Assembly (NCBI RefSeq): GCF_000741575.1 | Contig: NZ_JGYV01000001.1 | Coordinates: forward strand, 496,001 to 560,000 | Direction: 5' to 3' | Length of the DNA stretch: 64,000 nucleotides | Source of the DNA: Bifidobacterium cuniculi | Lineage (GTDB): Bacteria > Actinomycetota > Actinomycetes > Actinomycetales > Bifidobacteriaceae | Shown: positions 9,776 through 18,407 of the stretch, piece after piece | Layout: every line of letters begins with the position of its first letter | Position numbering within the stretch: the stretch's first letter is position 1 | Translations under genes and position numbers: made by a program | Notes under the pieces: model-generated | Databases searched by the model: none | What the model saw: the letters and a program-made list of their open reading frames with translations, nothing else | Told to the model about the DNA's origin: nothing

Positions 9776-9845
9776 CCAGGGACGACTGCACGACTAGAAT
9801 GATCCCTGATTCCGCCATGACGACGTGGCGGGGAAGGGAACCACC

Positions 9846-11408
9846 ATGCGCCTGACCGACCTGACCATCGACAACCACACCCGCGTCGCCGACTGCCACC
9901 TCGACATACGCCGCCACCTGGTACTCGTCGGCACCAACGACTCAGGCAAAAGCTCCCTGCTGCGCTGCCTCGACCTGCTCCTGGGCGCCGACACCGCCAC
10001 CCTGTACGCCGACATCAGCGCCGGCGACCTACGAGACCCGCACCAGCCACTGCGCATCGAAGCAACCTTCACCGACCTCGACCCCGACCGGCGCACCCTG
10101 TTCGGCCTGGCCGGCCACGCCACGACCATGCACGTCACCCTGACCGCCACCATGCACGACGACGGACAGACCCTGACCATTCGACGCACCATCGACGGCA
10201 CCGACATGACCGTGCCGCGACTGCACGCCATCGGCTGGACCATGTTCGACCCGACTGACCCCGACACCACCCGACACATGACCGACCGACTCCTGGACGA
10301 CCTCGACCTCGACGACCTGCCACGGCGCCTCGAACCCATCAGCACACAAGCCGACCAGGCGCTCGCCAACACGCCGCAACTGAACCAGCTGCGCGACAGG
10401 ATCGCCGAACAGCTTACCGCCGCACTGCCCGGACGCTTCCAACGCAACAACCTCGCCTTCAGCGTCGGCAACCTCCTGGAACACCTCACCCTCGAACTGC
10501 ACCGCAAGGGCCGTCCACGCAACCTGTGGGCACAATCCAGCGGCATGCGCACCGGCGTGGCCATCACCCTGCTGGACGCCCTGGACCGGGACACGCAACT
10601 CATCGGCATCGACGAACCCGAAACACACCTGCACCCCGCCAGCCAACGCAACCTCGCCAGGCTCCTCGCCCAAGGGCGCTCGCAGAAGATCATCGCCACG
10701 CATGCGCCGGACATCATCAGCGCCTTCGACCCCGACCAGGTGACCGTCATCCGCGCCGACGGCCACTGCGTACAACCCGACCGTGACTTCCTCGACGATG
10801 ACGCACGCACCATGCTGCACCTGTGGGACGGCAGCCGCATCGAACCGTTGACCGCGAACCGGGTCATCGTCGTCGAAGGCGTCACGGACCGCATCCTGGT
10901 GGAACGGTGCGCCGACGTGACCGGCCGCAGCCTGGACGCGTCCGGCACCACGCTCCTGCAAGCCGACGGCTGGGGCAACATGGACGCATGGCGTCGCCTG
11001 CTGGGCGACCACGGCTACCGCATCCCCATGGTCCAGCTCATCGACGCGGACGCCGCCGACACCACCGCCTCACAGTTGCACACCACCGTCGACCGGCTGG
11101 CCGAGCATCACGTGCATGTCAGCCACCCCGACCTGGAAGGCGAATACGTGCACGCCCTGGGCGCCGACACCACCTGGCAGGCACTGCACGAAGGCAACCA
11201 TTTCAAACCGTCCGAACTGCGCACCCTGGACGGTTTGCGCGACCAAGGCAGCCTCGACGAGGAACGCGTGGCCGCATTCTGCCGCACCCCCAGGCACAAG
11301 ACCGCCGCCATCCTGGCAATCCTGCCCTTCGTCGACGCCACCGTGGCCCGCAGGATCGGCAGCATCGAACGACTCCTCGCAGACAATGCCGATTCGCGTC
11401 TCGGCTGA
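9846..11408 (+). CDS. OLD-family ATP-dependent endonuclease (AAA ATPase plus TOPRIM)
   Basis: A 520-residue protein. An ABC/SMC-like ATPase comes first, with Walker A GTNDSGKSS at 29-37 and Walker B GIDEPETHLHP from residue 254. A TOPRIM nuclease domain begins at residue 340 (VIVVEGVTDRILVE), with the second acidic motif in LIDADAAD. This is the architecture of overcoming-lysogenization-defect nucleases, many of which act in phage defence. No UvrD-like GajB gene or reverse transcriptase is beside it, so it looks like a solitary (class 1) OLD protein. The ATG at 9846 follows GAAGGGAACC. It is 70 bases downstream of the Panacea gene and 59 bases upstream of the first ADP-ribosylglycohydrolase-like gene, all on one strand. 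Confidence 0.87.
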   Translation: MRLTDLTIDNHTRVADCHLDIRRHLVLVGTNDSGKSSLLRCLDLLLGADTATLYADISAGDLRDPHQPLRIEATFTDLDPDRRTLFGLAGHATTMHVTLTATMHDDGQTLTIRRTIDGTDMTVPRLHAIGWTMFDPTDPDTTRHMTDRLLDDLDLDDLPRRLEPISTQADQALANTPQLNQLRDRIAEQLTAALPGRFQRNNLAFSVGNLLEHLTLELHRKGRPRNLWAQSSGMRTGVAITLLDALDRDTQLIGIDEPETHLHPASQRNLARLLAQGRSQKIIATHAPDIISAFDPDQVTVIRADGHCVQPDRDFLDDDARTMLHLWDGSRIEPLTANRVIVVEGVTDRILVERCADVTGRSLDASGTTLLQADGWGNMDAWRRLLGDHGYRIPMVQLIDADAADTTASQLHTTVDRLAEHHVHVSHPDLEGEYVHALGADTTWQALHEGNHFKPSELRTLDGLRDQGSLDEERVAAFCRTPRHKTAAILAILPFVDATVARRIGSIERLLADNADSRLG

Positions 11409-11467
11409 ATCAGACAACGCCGACTAGACTCAGGTCATGATCCCAAGAGACAGCCAACGGAGGGAAC

Positions 11468-12763
11468 ATGGCCAAGACCACTGATTCGACCGCATTGTCC
11501 GCGATGCTTGCCGACGACGGCACCATCCTCGAGGACGACCAGGCACACGCCTACATCCACTACTCGCTCGGCCTGCTCTACGGGGCAGCGGTCGGCAGCA
11601 TCCTCGGCCAGCCCTACCATGGCAAGCAGCGCGGCACCTTCACCTGCACCGGCATGGACACGCCACCCGCCAAGCGCATGTACTCGGCACGCACCGCACT
11701 CATGCTCGCCACCTTCGACTCCCTGACCAGCCACGACGTGCAGGTCGACCTCAAGGACATGCTCGACCGGTACGCCATGTGTCTGGCCGGCGGCGACTAC
11801 ACGCCCAACCTGGTGCCTCCCTTCGGCGCCAAGGACCTGGCCCGCGCCTTTGAAGAGAACACCGACGCCGACGACATGGACAGCGGCGCCCTACTGCGCG
11901 TCGCACCCTGCGCCATGTTCGGCATCGACGACGAACAGGTGCGCGCCATCGCATCCCTCGCACCCGCCGACCAGGACACCGAACTGGCCTGCGTACGCTT
12001 CGTGCACATCCTACGCGACCTCATGCTCGGCAACCCCGTACGCGAAACCCTCACCGGCCACGGCTACGACCGCATCTGGGAGCGTGGCACCGACACCATC
12101 ATCACCGACGGCGGCACCACCAAGGACATCCTCGAAGCAGCCCTGTGGTGCATGTCGACCACCGACGCCTACGACGACTGTGTCCTGACCGCCGTCAACC
12201 TCGGCGGCAAGACCGCATGGACCGCCGCAGTGGCCGGCGCGCTCGCCGGCATCGTCTACCTGTTCGACGACGAGCTCGACGAGGGCATCCCCGCCGATTG
12301 GACGAGCATGCCCGGCGCGCAATGGTTCCCGCAGGTCATCGCAGGCACCGCCAACGACGAGGGCGACCCCGAGAAGCTCATGCGTGAGGGTGACCTCATG
12401 CGCGAGGGCGCATCCGGCAGGGATGGCTACGAGAAGGCGTTGGAACTGTACCGCAACGCGGTGAGCATCGTGTTCAACCATGCCACTGCGGACAATCCGC
12501 AGGCCGTGCTTCTCGTCGCCGCGCTGCACGAGCGCATCGGCATCGTGCACGAGAGCATTTCCAAGCTGCCCCGTTCCGCATTCGCCAAGCGTACTTGGCA
12601 GCAGGAGACCGATGCGCGCGACAACTACGCCACCGCCTACCAGGCAGCCGGCGATGCGCTCAAGCTCGGCCTGGACGGCGAGGAAGCCAAGGAGGCGACC
12701 GACATCGCCAACCGTGCCAGCAAGGGCGTCGAACGCATGAATGCCGTCCTGGCGCAACGCTGA
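11468..12763 (+). CDS. ADP-ribosylglycohydrolase-like protein lacking metal ligands, paralogue 1
   Basis: A 431-residue protein starting at ATG 11468 behind GGAGGG. Residues about 30-265 follow the all-helical DraG/ARH fold: LLYGAAVGSILGQPY, SGALLRVAPCAMFG, ILEAALWCMSTTDAY and VNLGGKTAWTAAVAGALAG. Active members carry TDDT near the N-terminus and GGDTDT near the C-terminus to bind two magnesium ions. Here these positions read SART (73-76) and GGKTAW (246-251), so no ligand aspartate remains. The rest (about 305-431) is a helical region with an AFAKRTWQQE motif shared with the paralogue at 14045. It is probably a binding or regulatory pseudoenzyme; catalysis seems unlikely. The family assignment rests on motif order and was not tested by search. 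Confidence 0.75.
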   Translation: MAKTTDSTALSAMLADDGTILEDDQAHAYIHYSLGLLYGAAVGSILGQPYHGKQRGTFTCTGMDTPPAKRMYSARTALMLATFDSLTSHDVQVDLKDMLDRYAMCLAGGDYTPNLVPPFGAKDLARAFEENTDADDMDSGALLRVAPCAMFGIDDEQVRAIASLAPADQDTELACVRFVHILRDLMLGNPVRETLTGHGYDRIWERGTDTIITDGGTTKDILEAALWCMSTTDAYDDCVLTAVNLGGKTAWTAAVAGALAGIVYLFDDELDEGIPADWTSMPGAQWFPQVIAGTANDEGDPEKLMREGDLMREGASGRDGYEKALELYRNAVSIVFNHATADNPQAVLLVAALHERIGIVHESISKLPRSAFAKRTWQQETDARDNYATAYQAAGDALKLGLDGEEAKEATDIANRASKGVERMNAVLAQR

Positions 12764-12806
12764 GCGTCCCCGTGGCCACCACGGAACCGCGACCAAGGAG
12801 GCGTCG

Positions 12807-13252
12807 ATGATCAACATCCTGCCCGGGATCCTCATCGGCGCCTTCGTCAGCTTGGTCGGCGGTGGAGGGGCATTCTCGTCATGGGCGCCCTCGTCCTGAT
12901 CTGCAACCTGCGCCGCAAGGCCGCCGAAGGGGACCGTGCCGACACGCATCCGGCCGGTGCCTCCCTGTTCGGCGTGCTGAGCGGACTCATGGTCGGTGTC
13001 GGCGGACTGTCCGGAGGCACCACCACGGTCGTACTAGCCGTCATGTCCGCCGTGGGCTTCACCACCCATCTGCTGGCCTCCACCATAGCCTGGCAGGTCG
13101 GCGCCACCCTCACGGTCGGCGCCGTCATCGGCAGAGTCCTCACCCCCGCTCCCGCTCGCCCGCCTCGACATCCGTCGCCATGACCGCCCCTGGGCATCCT
13201 CCTGGGCTGCGTCATCGTGTTCTTTGGCACGAAGATGCTGCTGGGCCTCTAG
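12807..13252 (+). pseudogene. TauE/SafE-like membrane permease remnant
   Basis: An ATG at 12807 with AAGGAGG opens MINILPGILIGAFVSLVGGGG. The frame is then lost in the G-rich stretch near 12866-12873; in the other frame the protein continues with ILVMGALVLICNLRRKAAEG, LFGVLSGLMVGVGGLSGG and THLLASTIAWQVGATLTVG. That frame is cut by an in-frame TGA at 13181-13183, after which ILLGCVIVFFGTKMLLGL runs to TAG 13250-13252. The repeated GxxxGxGGxxGG pattern and the final helix fit the sulfite/anion exporter TauE/SafE family. At about 150 codons it is also much shorter than the normal 250 residues, so part has been deleted. Confidence 0.65.
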
Positions 13253-13276
13253 GGCGGATTTGCATTACGGTCGTTG
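13253..13276 (-). repeat. Inverted copy of a dispersed ~36-nt repeat
   Basis: The sequence GGCGGATTTGCATTACGG here matches, as reverse complement, the element found at 13413-13448 and 13891-13927 (core GTAAGTTCGCC / GCAAGTCCGCC). It starts directly at the stop codon of the permease remnant. Confidence 0.4.
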
Positions 13277-13412
13277 TGGCTGTTGGTGGTGTTCGGGCAG
13301 CACGGGTGGCGCAAACGTGGGCGTGGTGCCGTGGAAAGGCGCGGGCCCCTGTTGTTCGGTTTGAGCTTGAACACCCCTGACGGCATGAACCGTGCCCGTC
13401 CTTTCCCAAGCT

Positions 13413-13448
13413 GGACATGAAAGCCAGTCAGTGCAAGTCCGCCTTGGA
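13413..13448 (+). repeat. Dispersed ~36-nt repeat, copy 1
   Basis: Runs from GGACATGAAAGCCAGTCAGT to GTCCGCCTTGGA and aligns with 13891-13927 at about 30 of 36 positions with one gap. The differences are mostly transitions. It lies just upstream of the 62-bp tandem array. Confidence 0.55.
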
Positions 13449-13487
13449 AATACCACGGAAAACAAGGGATCCCTCCGGTGGATCCCT

Positions 13488-13686
13488 ACGGGAACCTGCA
13501 CGACTCCGTAAGGATTCGTCACCCCGGTCCGTCGTTGCGGCGAATCCTTACGGGGACGTGCCGGGTTCTGTAAGGATTCGTCGTTCTGGTCCGTCTTCAC
13601 GACGAATTTATACGGGAACCTGCCCGGTCCCGTAGGGATCTGTCGTCCCGGCATCTCGTTACGGCGAATCTTTACGGGTTTGCGCC
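13488..13686 (+). repeat. 62-bp tandem repeat array with internal dyad symmetry
   Basis: Unit starts marked by ACGGG fall at 13488, 13550, 13612 and 13674, exactly 62 bases apart, giving three full units and a partial fourth; a degenerate half unit precedes them. Each unit contains two arms that can pair. In unit 1, CCGTAAGGATTCG at 13506-13518 is the perfect complement of CGAATCCTTACGG at 13541-13553. Units 2 and 3 keep the stem with several substitutions. The period is not a multiple of three, so it is not coding. No gene is visible from 13253 to 14044 other than these repeats. Confidence 0.8.
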
Positions 13687-13890
13687 AAACCCCGGGCATA
13701 TCCTCCGCCGGCTGCCTTGCGCTTTCGGTCGTGGACGCCCGGGTTGCCGGGTGTGCTGGCCCGGGCAGACGGATTGTTGCGGTATCCGGAACGTGCTTGG
13801 CCATCGATCTATCCGTGGTGGTGTGTCTGGGAGGCGGTGGGCACGGTATGGTTCGTGCGAAGGCCAGGTACATCGCATCGAGACGGACAT

Positions 13891-13927
13891 GGACACGGAA
13901 ACCAGTTAGTGTAAGTTCGCCCTAGGA
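13891..13927 (+). repeat. Dispersed ~36-nt repeat, copy 2
   Basis: Begins GGACACGGAAACCAGTTAGT and ends TTCGCCCTAGGA, matching the copy at 13413. It lies about 120 bases before the second ADP-ribosylglycohydrolase-like gene and could be part of its leader. Confidence 0.55.
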
Positions 13928-14044
13928 TGCCGCCGCCGGCCGGTCCCATAGATGGGACGGACACGTCACTACGCCGGCCGGTGCACTACCATGGGTCACG
14001 ACCAGACCGGCACCGTACAGGCATACAGAACGGAGTACCCATCC

Positions 14045-15298
14045 ATGGCCGAGGATCCGACCCCCACACTCGACGACTTCGACACGTGGCTCGACCGGCA
14101 GGAACAACACCGCCACGACCTCGCCGCACGCCTCCTCGACATCATCATGGACACCCTCACCACCGCAGCCGTCGGCAACGCGGTCGCCACCCCCTACCAG
14201 GGGCGTCGACGCGACAGCTACACCTGCCCCGGCATGCCGGCCGACACCACGCTGCCCTACGGGCCGAGCGTCGCAGCCATGCTCACCACCATCGCCACCC
14301 TCATCGACGACCCCAACCCCACCGCCGACGAGCTCAAGGACGCGCTCGACGACTGCATGCAGTACGGCACCACCACCGCCGACGGCGAACCATGCGCCGA
14401 CGGACTGTCGAACCTGACCCAAAGCGACTGCCTGATCCGCGTGGCACCCTTCTTCCTGTTCAATGCCGACGACCAGCAGATCACGCAGGCATGCGCCATC
14501 ACCGACCCCGACGGCGCCTGCGCCGACGCCGCCATCCGACTCGTGGACATCCTGCGCGCACTGGCCCAAGGCGACGATCCGGACGACATCATGGACAACT
14601 ACGGCTACGGCGACCTGGCCAGCCAGCCACGCAGCCAGGTCCACGCTGACGGCACCGCCGAACACACGCTCGAAGCGGCCCTGTGGTGCCTGGCCACCAC
14701 GCACAGCGCAGCCGACTGCATCTGCGCCGCCGCCAACCTCGGCGGCCACGTCACCCAAGCCGCCACCATCGCCGGCATGTGCGCCGGACTGCGCTACCTG
14801 GGACAGCCAGCCGGCGAACTGCCCGACCAGTGGATCGAACAACTCGACGGCCTCGACGCCCTGATGGACGCCGTCGCCGGCGACGAGGACGACCTGCCCA
14901 GCAGCGACGAACTCGTCGACGAAGCACAACGCTACCTCACCGGAAACGGCGTGGACAAAGACCTCGACGAAGCCATCGACTGCTACGAGGAAGCACGCAC
15001 GTCACTGCGCGCCGAACACGACACGCCCACCGCAGCCGACCTCCTGCGCGACGCCGACATCTGCCTGCGCATCGCCCGCATCTGGGAAACCAAAGCCAAG
15101 GAAACACACTCGGCATTCTTCAAACGCACCTACACCAACGAAGCCGAAGCACTCCACTGCTACGTGCAAGCCCTCGACGCCGCACTCACCGCAGCCGACC
15201 TCGCTACCGACGGCACCACACGTCGCCAAGCCAAACTCCTCACCGACCAGGCGCGCGTCGGCGCACAACGCATCGAACACATCATCGACACGGACTGA
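14045..15298 (+). CDS. ADP-ribosylglycohydrolase-like protein lacking metal ligands, paralogue 2
   Basis: A 417-residue paralogue of the gene at 11468. ATG 14045 is preceded by CGGAG with nine bases between; an upstream ATG at 13991 is in frame but lacks a binding site. The shared landmarks come in the same order: TTAAVGNAVATPYQG, YGPSVAAMLTTIATL where active enzymes have TDDT, SDCLIRVAPFFLF, LEAALWCLATTHSA and NLGGHVTQAATIAGM (231 onward) where GGDTDT is expected. The C-terminal region again has HSAFFKRTYTNE followed by a helical pair. The domain between about 285 and 330 (LTGNGVDKDLDEAIDCYEEA) looks like a Sel1/TPR-type helical repeat. As in paralogue 1, all metal-ligand aspartates are absent. 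The protein is very acidic. Confidence 0.72.
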   Translation: MAEDPTPTLDDFDTWLDRQEQHRHDLAARLLDIIMDTLTTAAVGNAVATPYQGRRRDSYTCPGMPADTTLPYGPSVAAMLTTIATLIDDPNPTADELKDALDDCMQYGTTTADGEPCADGLSNLTQSDCLIRVAPFFLFNADDQQITQACAITDPDGACADAAIRLVDILRALAQGDDPDDIMDNYGYGDLASQPRSQVHADGTAEHTLEAALWCLATTHSAADCICAAANLGGHVTQAATIAGMCAGLRYLGQPAGELPDQWIEQLDGLDALMDAVAGDEDDLPSSDELVDEAQRYLTGNGVDKDLDEAIDCYEEARTSLRAEHDTPTAADLLRDADICLRIARIWETKAKETHSAFFKRTYTNEAEALHCYVQALDAALTAADLATDGTTRRQAKLLTDQARVGAQRIEHIIDTD

Positions 15299-15334
15299 AC
15301 ACGACAACCGGCATGCCCCTCGGGCAGACAGGAA

Positions 15335-16316
15335 TCACCGCTCCTGCCGTTCTAGGGCCATGCCGCGACGCTTACGTTCAAGCATGCCGAAATTACACGC
15401 CACGGCAACCAACGCACCCACCAGCACGCCAGTCACCGACGCACGGCACCACGCCACCACGCGACAACCCGCCGCCATGCTCCAACAACTCCAAGGACAC
15501 CGTCACCATGTTCACCGCAATCACGATGAAATAATGACTGAACATGAGCAACAACGAACGCGTCACACGCTCATGGTCACACAACACATGCAACTGCAGC
15601 ACATAACAGCCGAACATCACCAACAACAACACCATCACCAACACGGCATCCACCGTCAAACGAGACACGTCGAAATACCCCGCAGTACCCACCACGCCCT
15701 CACCAAACGTGAGAATGGTCAACAACTCGAAACGCTCCGTCAAATGCGGAAAACTGATCACCGACACATCAAAATGCCCCCGCAGCCCAAACAGCAGGAA
15801 AGCGCCGGCCAACACCGCCACCAAGTCAAGCCAGAACACGACAGACTGCGCACCCGCCAACGCACACAGTCACGCCGCCGCATACAAGGCACACACCACC
15901 GCCAATATCACCAGCGAATTGCGCGCAGCCGCAGCCCGGGCACCGCCCCTCCAGGCACGCACCACATACATCACACCCACACACAGCAGCATCACCAGCA
16001 TTGAGGCACTGAACGCCACCGGCGCCTGCAACCAGCCGACAGTCAACGTATTCGCCATATACGTCGCCGCAACCATATTCGCTGCAGTCAACCCATACTC
16101 CCACCACGACCACTACGCATACCTGTTCACGTAATTCGTCAAATACAACCACGACTGCAAAATGATGAACGCAGCCAACACATACCGCGCCAACTCACCC
16201 GCCTCCAACGAACGGGCATCCACCACCGACTCCGTCAACCGGGCAATCGCATACACGTAAATCAAGTCATAGAACAGCTCAATAAGCTCCACACGACGAT
16301 GACGCACTTCCACCAC
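15335..16316 (-). pseudogene. ltrA: Low-temperature-requirement protein A (LtrA) pseudogene
   Basis: Minus-strand multi-helix membrane protein gene. The likely start is GTG 16316, seven bases after GGGAAAGG, opening with RHRRVELIELFYDLIYVYAI, the LtrA family N-terminus. The frame continues through NYVNRYA, then meets an in-frame TAG at 16113-16115, resumes in the same frame (WEYGLTAANM) and meets an in-frame TGA at 15870-15872, and resumes again (AGAQSVVFWLDLV, HLTERFELLTILTFGEGVV). Between about 15430 and 15490 the frame shifts, and the true C-terminus GVLVGALVAVACNFGMLERK ends at the stop 15335-15337. Two nonsense codons plus a frameshift make it non-functional. The stretch is visibly less GC-rich than its neighbours. 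It is convergent with paralogue 2. Confidence 0.8.
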
Positions 16317-16503
16317 GGCAACACCTTTCCCACAAACACGGAAAACGCGACACGCACCACAAACGCCGAGGGGAACACGCTTCACGATACGACTCGGCAC
16401 ACCAGCCTACACCAACCCCACAGGCAGCCAATCGTGTACAGTGGACACACACCCCACACGGGGCACCTCACAACCAACAGCCGGCAGAACAAGGAGCGCT
16501 CGC

Positions 16504-17559
16504 ATGCGTCGAGGACCGCTACAGGCGGGGGAGAAGGTCCAGTTCACGGACCGCAAAGGCAACAAGATCACGGACCAGCTGCGCGCCGGGCAGGTCACGC
16601 AGACCTCGCACGGCATCATCCTGCATGATGCGGTGATCGGCAGCAGCGAAGGCAGCGTGGTCACCACCGTCACCGCCAAGCGGGAGGACCAGTTCAACCG
16701 ACAGCATCCCGAACGTGACGCCAACAAGCCGTGGAAGGGGTCGCGCGCCATCGGAGGCTGGGAATTCACCGTCATGCGGCCGCGCTTGGCGGACTACGTG
16801 CTGTCCATGCCACGCGGTGCGCAGATCATGTACCCCAAGGACATCGCGCAGGTCATCCAGCTGGGGGACATCCGCACCGGCATGCGGGTGCTGGAATCCG
16901 GCGCAGGCTCCGGCGCCATGAGCATGAACCTGTTGGATGCCGTCTCGCCGGAAGGCGAACTGACCACCATCGAGCTGCGTCCCGAGTTCGCGAAGGTGGC
17001 CGAAGCCAACGCCGCCATCTACTTCGGGCAGCGCCCGCAGTGGTGGGACCTGCGCACGGGGGACTTCGACTCCGTGGCCGCCGGGCTTCCGGAACATCAT
17101 TTCGACCGCATCGTGCTGGACATGCTCGACCCATGGAACCGGCTCGAACAGGCATGGAGGGTCATCGCCCCCGGCGGCGTGCTCACCGCCTACGTCACCA
17201 CCACCACGCAGCTGAGCCGCCTTGCCGAGGCACTGCGGGAGTCGGGGCAGTGGACCGAACCCATGGTGCAGGAAACCATGGAGCGCTCCTGGAAGGCGCA
17301 AGGGCTTGCGGTGCGCCCCGACCACCAGATGATCGGGCACACCGGCTTCCTGGTCATCGCACGGGCCATGGCGCCCGGCTACGAGGCGTTGCGCAAGCGC
17401 GAACGGCCCACCAAGGACACCACCACCGACATCGACGAGCTGAGTGCCGAGCAGCGTGCCGACGAGCTCGAGGAACTCGAACTGCGTGACATCTCCGACC
17501 GCAAGCTGCGCAAGGTCCTGCGCGACCTCGACGCCCAGGTCGGAGCCTTGGGACAGTAA
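16504..17559 (+). CDS. trmI: tRNA (adenine-N1)-methyltransferase
   Basis: A 351-residue class I SAM methyltransferase that methylates A58 in the T-loop of tRNA. ATG 16504 sits behind AACAAGGAGC. The N-terminal domain (RRGPLQAGEKVQFTDRKG) is typical of actinobacterial TrmI. The Rossmann domain shows the SAM loop VLESGAGSGAMS and the acidic motif TTIELRPEFAKVAE. ILDMLDPW-like residues (IVLDMLDPWNRLE) mark the target-adenine pocket. In many actinobacteria this gene precedes the proteasomal ATPase; here sixA follows instead. Confidence 0.92.
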   Translation: MRRGPLQAGEKVQFTDRKGNKITDQLRAGQVTQTSHGIILHDAVIGSSEGSVVTTVTAKREDQFNRQHPERDANKPWKGSRAIGGWEFTVMRPRLADYVLSMPRGAQIMYPKDIAQVIQLGDIRTGMRVLESGAGSGAMSMNLLDAVSPEGELTTIELRPEFAKVAEANAAIYFGQRPQWWDLRTGDFDSVAAGLPEHHFDRIVLDMLDPWNRLEQAWRVIAPGGVLTAYVTTTTQLSRLAEALRESGQWTEPMVQETMERSWKAQGLAVRPDHQMIGHTGFLVIARAMAPGYEALRKRERPTKDTTTDIDELSAEQRADELEELELRDISDRKLRKVLRDLDAQVGALGQ

Positions 17560-17619
17560 GGAAGATGTACGTCCTCAGCCGTGGGACGCAAAAAGGGCGT
17601 GCGCGGCGCGGACGGCACC

Positions 17620-17625
17620 TATAAT
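17620..17625 (+). promoter_or_regulatory. Candidate -10 element upstream of sixA
   Basis: An exact TATAAT hexamer lies in the 132-base gap between trmI and sixA. No good -35 is seen, so confidence is limited. Confidence 0.4.
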
Positions 17626-17691
17626 GGGCCGCATGCCCCGCAATCCATGCGTGGTGCGGCATCAATCCCGACGACAAGAAAGTGCAAGGTC

Positions 17692-18246
17692 ATGGCCAAC
17701 CAACTCAAGAAAATCGCCAAGCAGGCAAAGGGATACAAATACGTCCTCCTGGTGATGCGCCATGCCAAGACCGAAGCCTTCAACGCGCATGGCGACTTCG
17801 AACGTGAACTGCAGGACAAGGGGCTCAAGCAGGCCAAGAAAGTCGCCAAGGCGTTGGAGGCGATGAACCTGGTGCCCGACCAGATCGACTGCTCGAATGC
17901 CGTGCGCGCCCGCCAGACCTGCGAACGCATGCTCAAGGTGTTCGGGGACGGGCCGAAGGTCAGCTACGTCAAGGCGCTCTACGACGACGGCATGCAGGCC
18001 GTCTTCGACGCCTTGGGATCCTGCAAGGACAAGCGTCGTGTCCTCATGGTCATCGGCCACGAGCCGACCGTGTCCATGGCCTGCCAATGGCTGGCGGGCA
18101 AGCAGTCCGCACAGGAGAACCTCGACCTGCTCAACCTGGGCATGGGCACCGCCACCGTGGCCGTGTTCGGCTCGAATGCGCCCCTGCGCAAGTGGGACAC
18201 CCATGACGCGGACCTCATCGGCCTGCTCAACCCGAAGGATCTCTGA
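17692..18246 (+). CDS. sixA: SixA-like histidine phosphatase
   Basis: A 184-residue protein of the histidine phosphatase (phosphoglycerate-mutase-like) superfamily. VMRHAKTE at residues 21-28 holds the catalytic Arg23-His24 pair, and the second histidine is in VIGHEPTVS. SixA acts on phosphohistidine in phosphorelay proteins; in actinobacteria the true substrate is usually unknown. The start ATG 17692 follows GCAAGG. A longer reading from 17581 exists but overlaps the TATAAT and starts with a basic tract unlike the family. Confidence 0.85.
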   Translation: MANQLKKIAKQAKGYKYVLLVMRHAKTEAFNAHGDFERELQDKGLKQAKKVAKALEAMNLVPDQIDCSNAVRARQTCERMLKVFGDGPKVSYVKALYDDGMQAVFDALGSCKDKRRVLMVIGHEPTVSMACQWLAGKQSAQENLDLLNLGMGTATVAVFGSNAPLRKWDTHDADLIGLLNPKDL

Positions 18247-18407
18247 GTCATAGGTCCAACTGATGACGGGATGGGCGGCTATAAGCTGCGTTTATGGCCA
18301 CGCTTCGGAAACCGCTATGACGGATTGGTGGAATCATACGGTTTGTACGCACGAATCCTGCTACTGTGAGTCGCGTTGCATACACGTACCCAGTCATGGA
18401 GGAATTC

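Noticed and set aside
13488-13686. CRISPR array
   Set aside because: Units are continuous 62-bp tandem copies with no unique spacers, and no cas gene is in the window.
13265-13873. A 202-residue minus-strand frame across the 62-bp repeats
   Set aside because: The repeat period is not a multiple of three, and the translation is Pro/Arg-rich without a domain; treated as non-coding.
13413-13927. Attachment sites of an integrated element
   Set aside because: The flanking copies are imperfect and there is no integrase, tRNA gene or transposase nearby.
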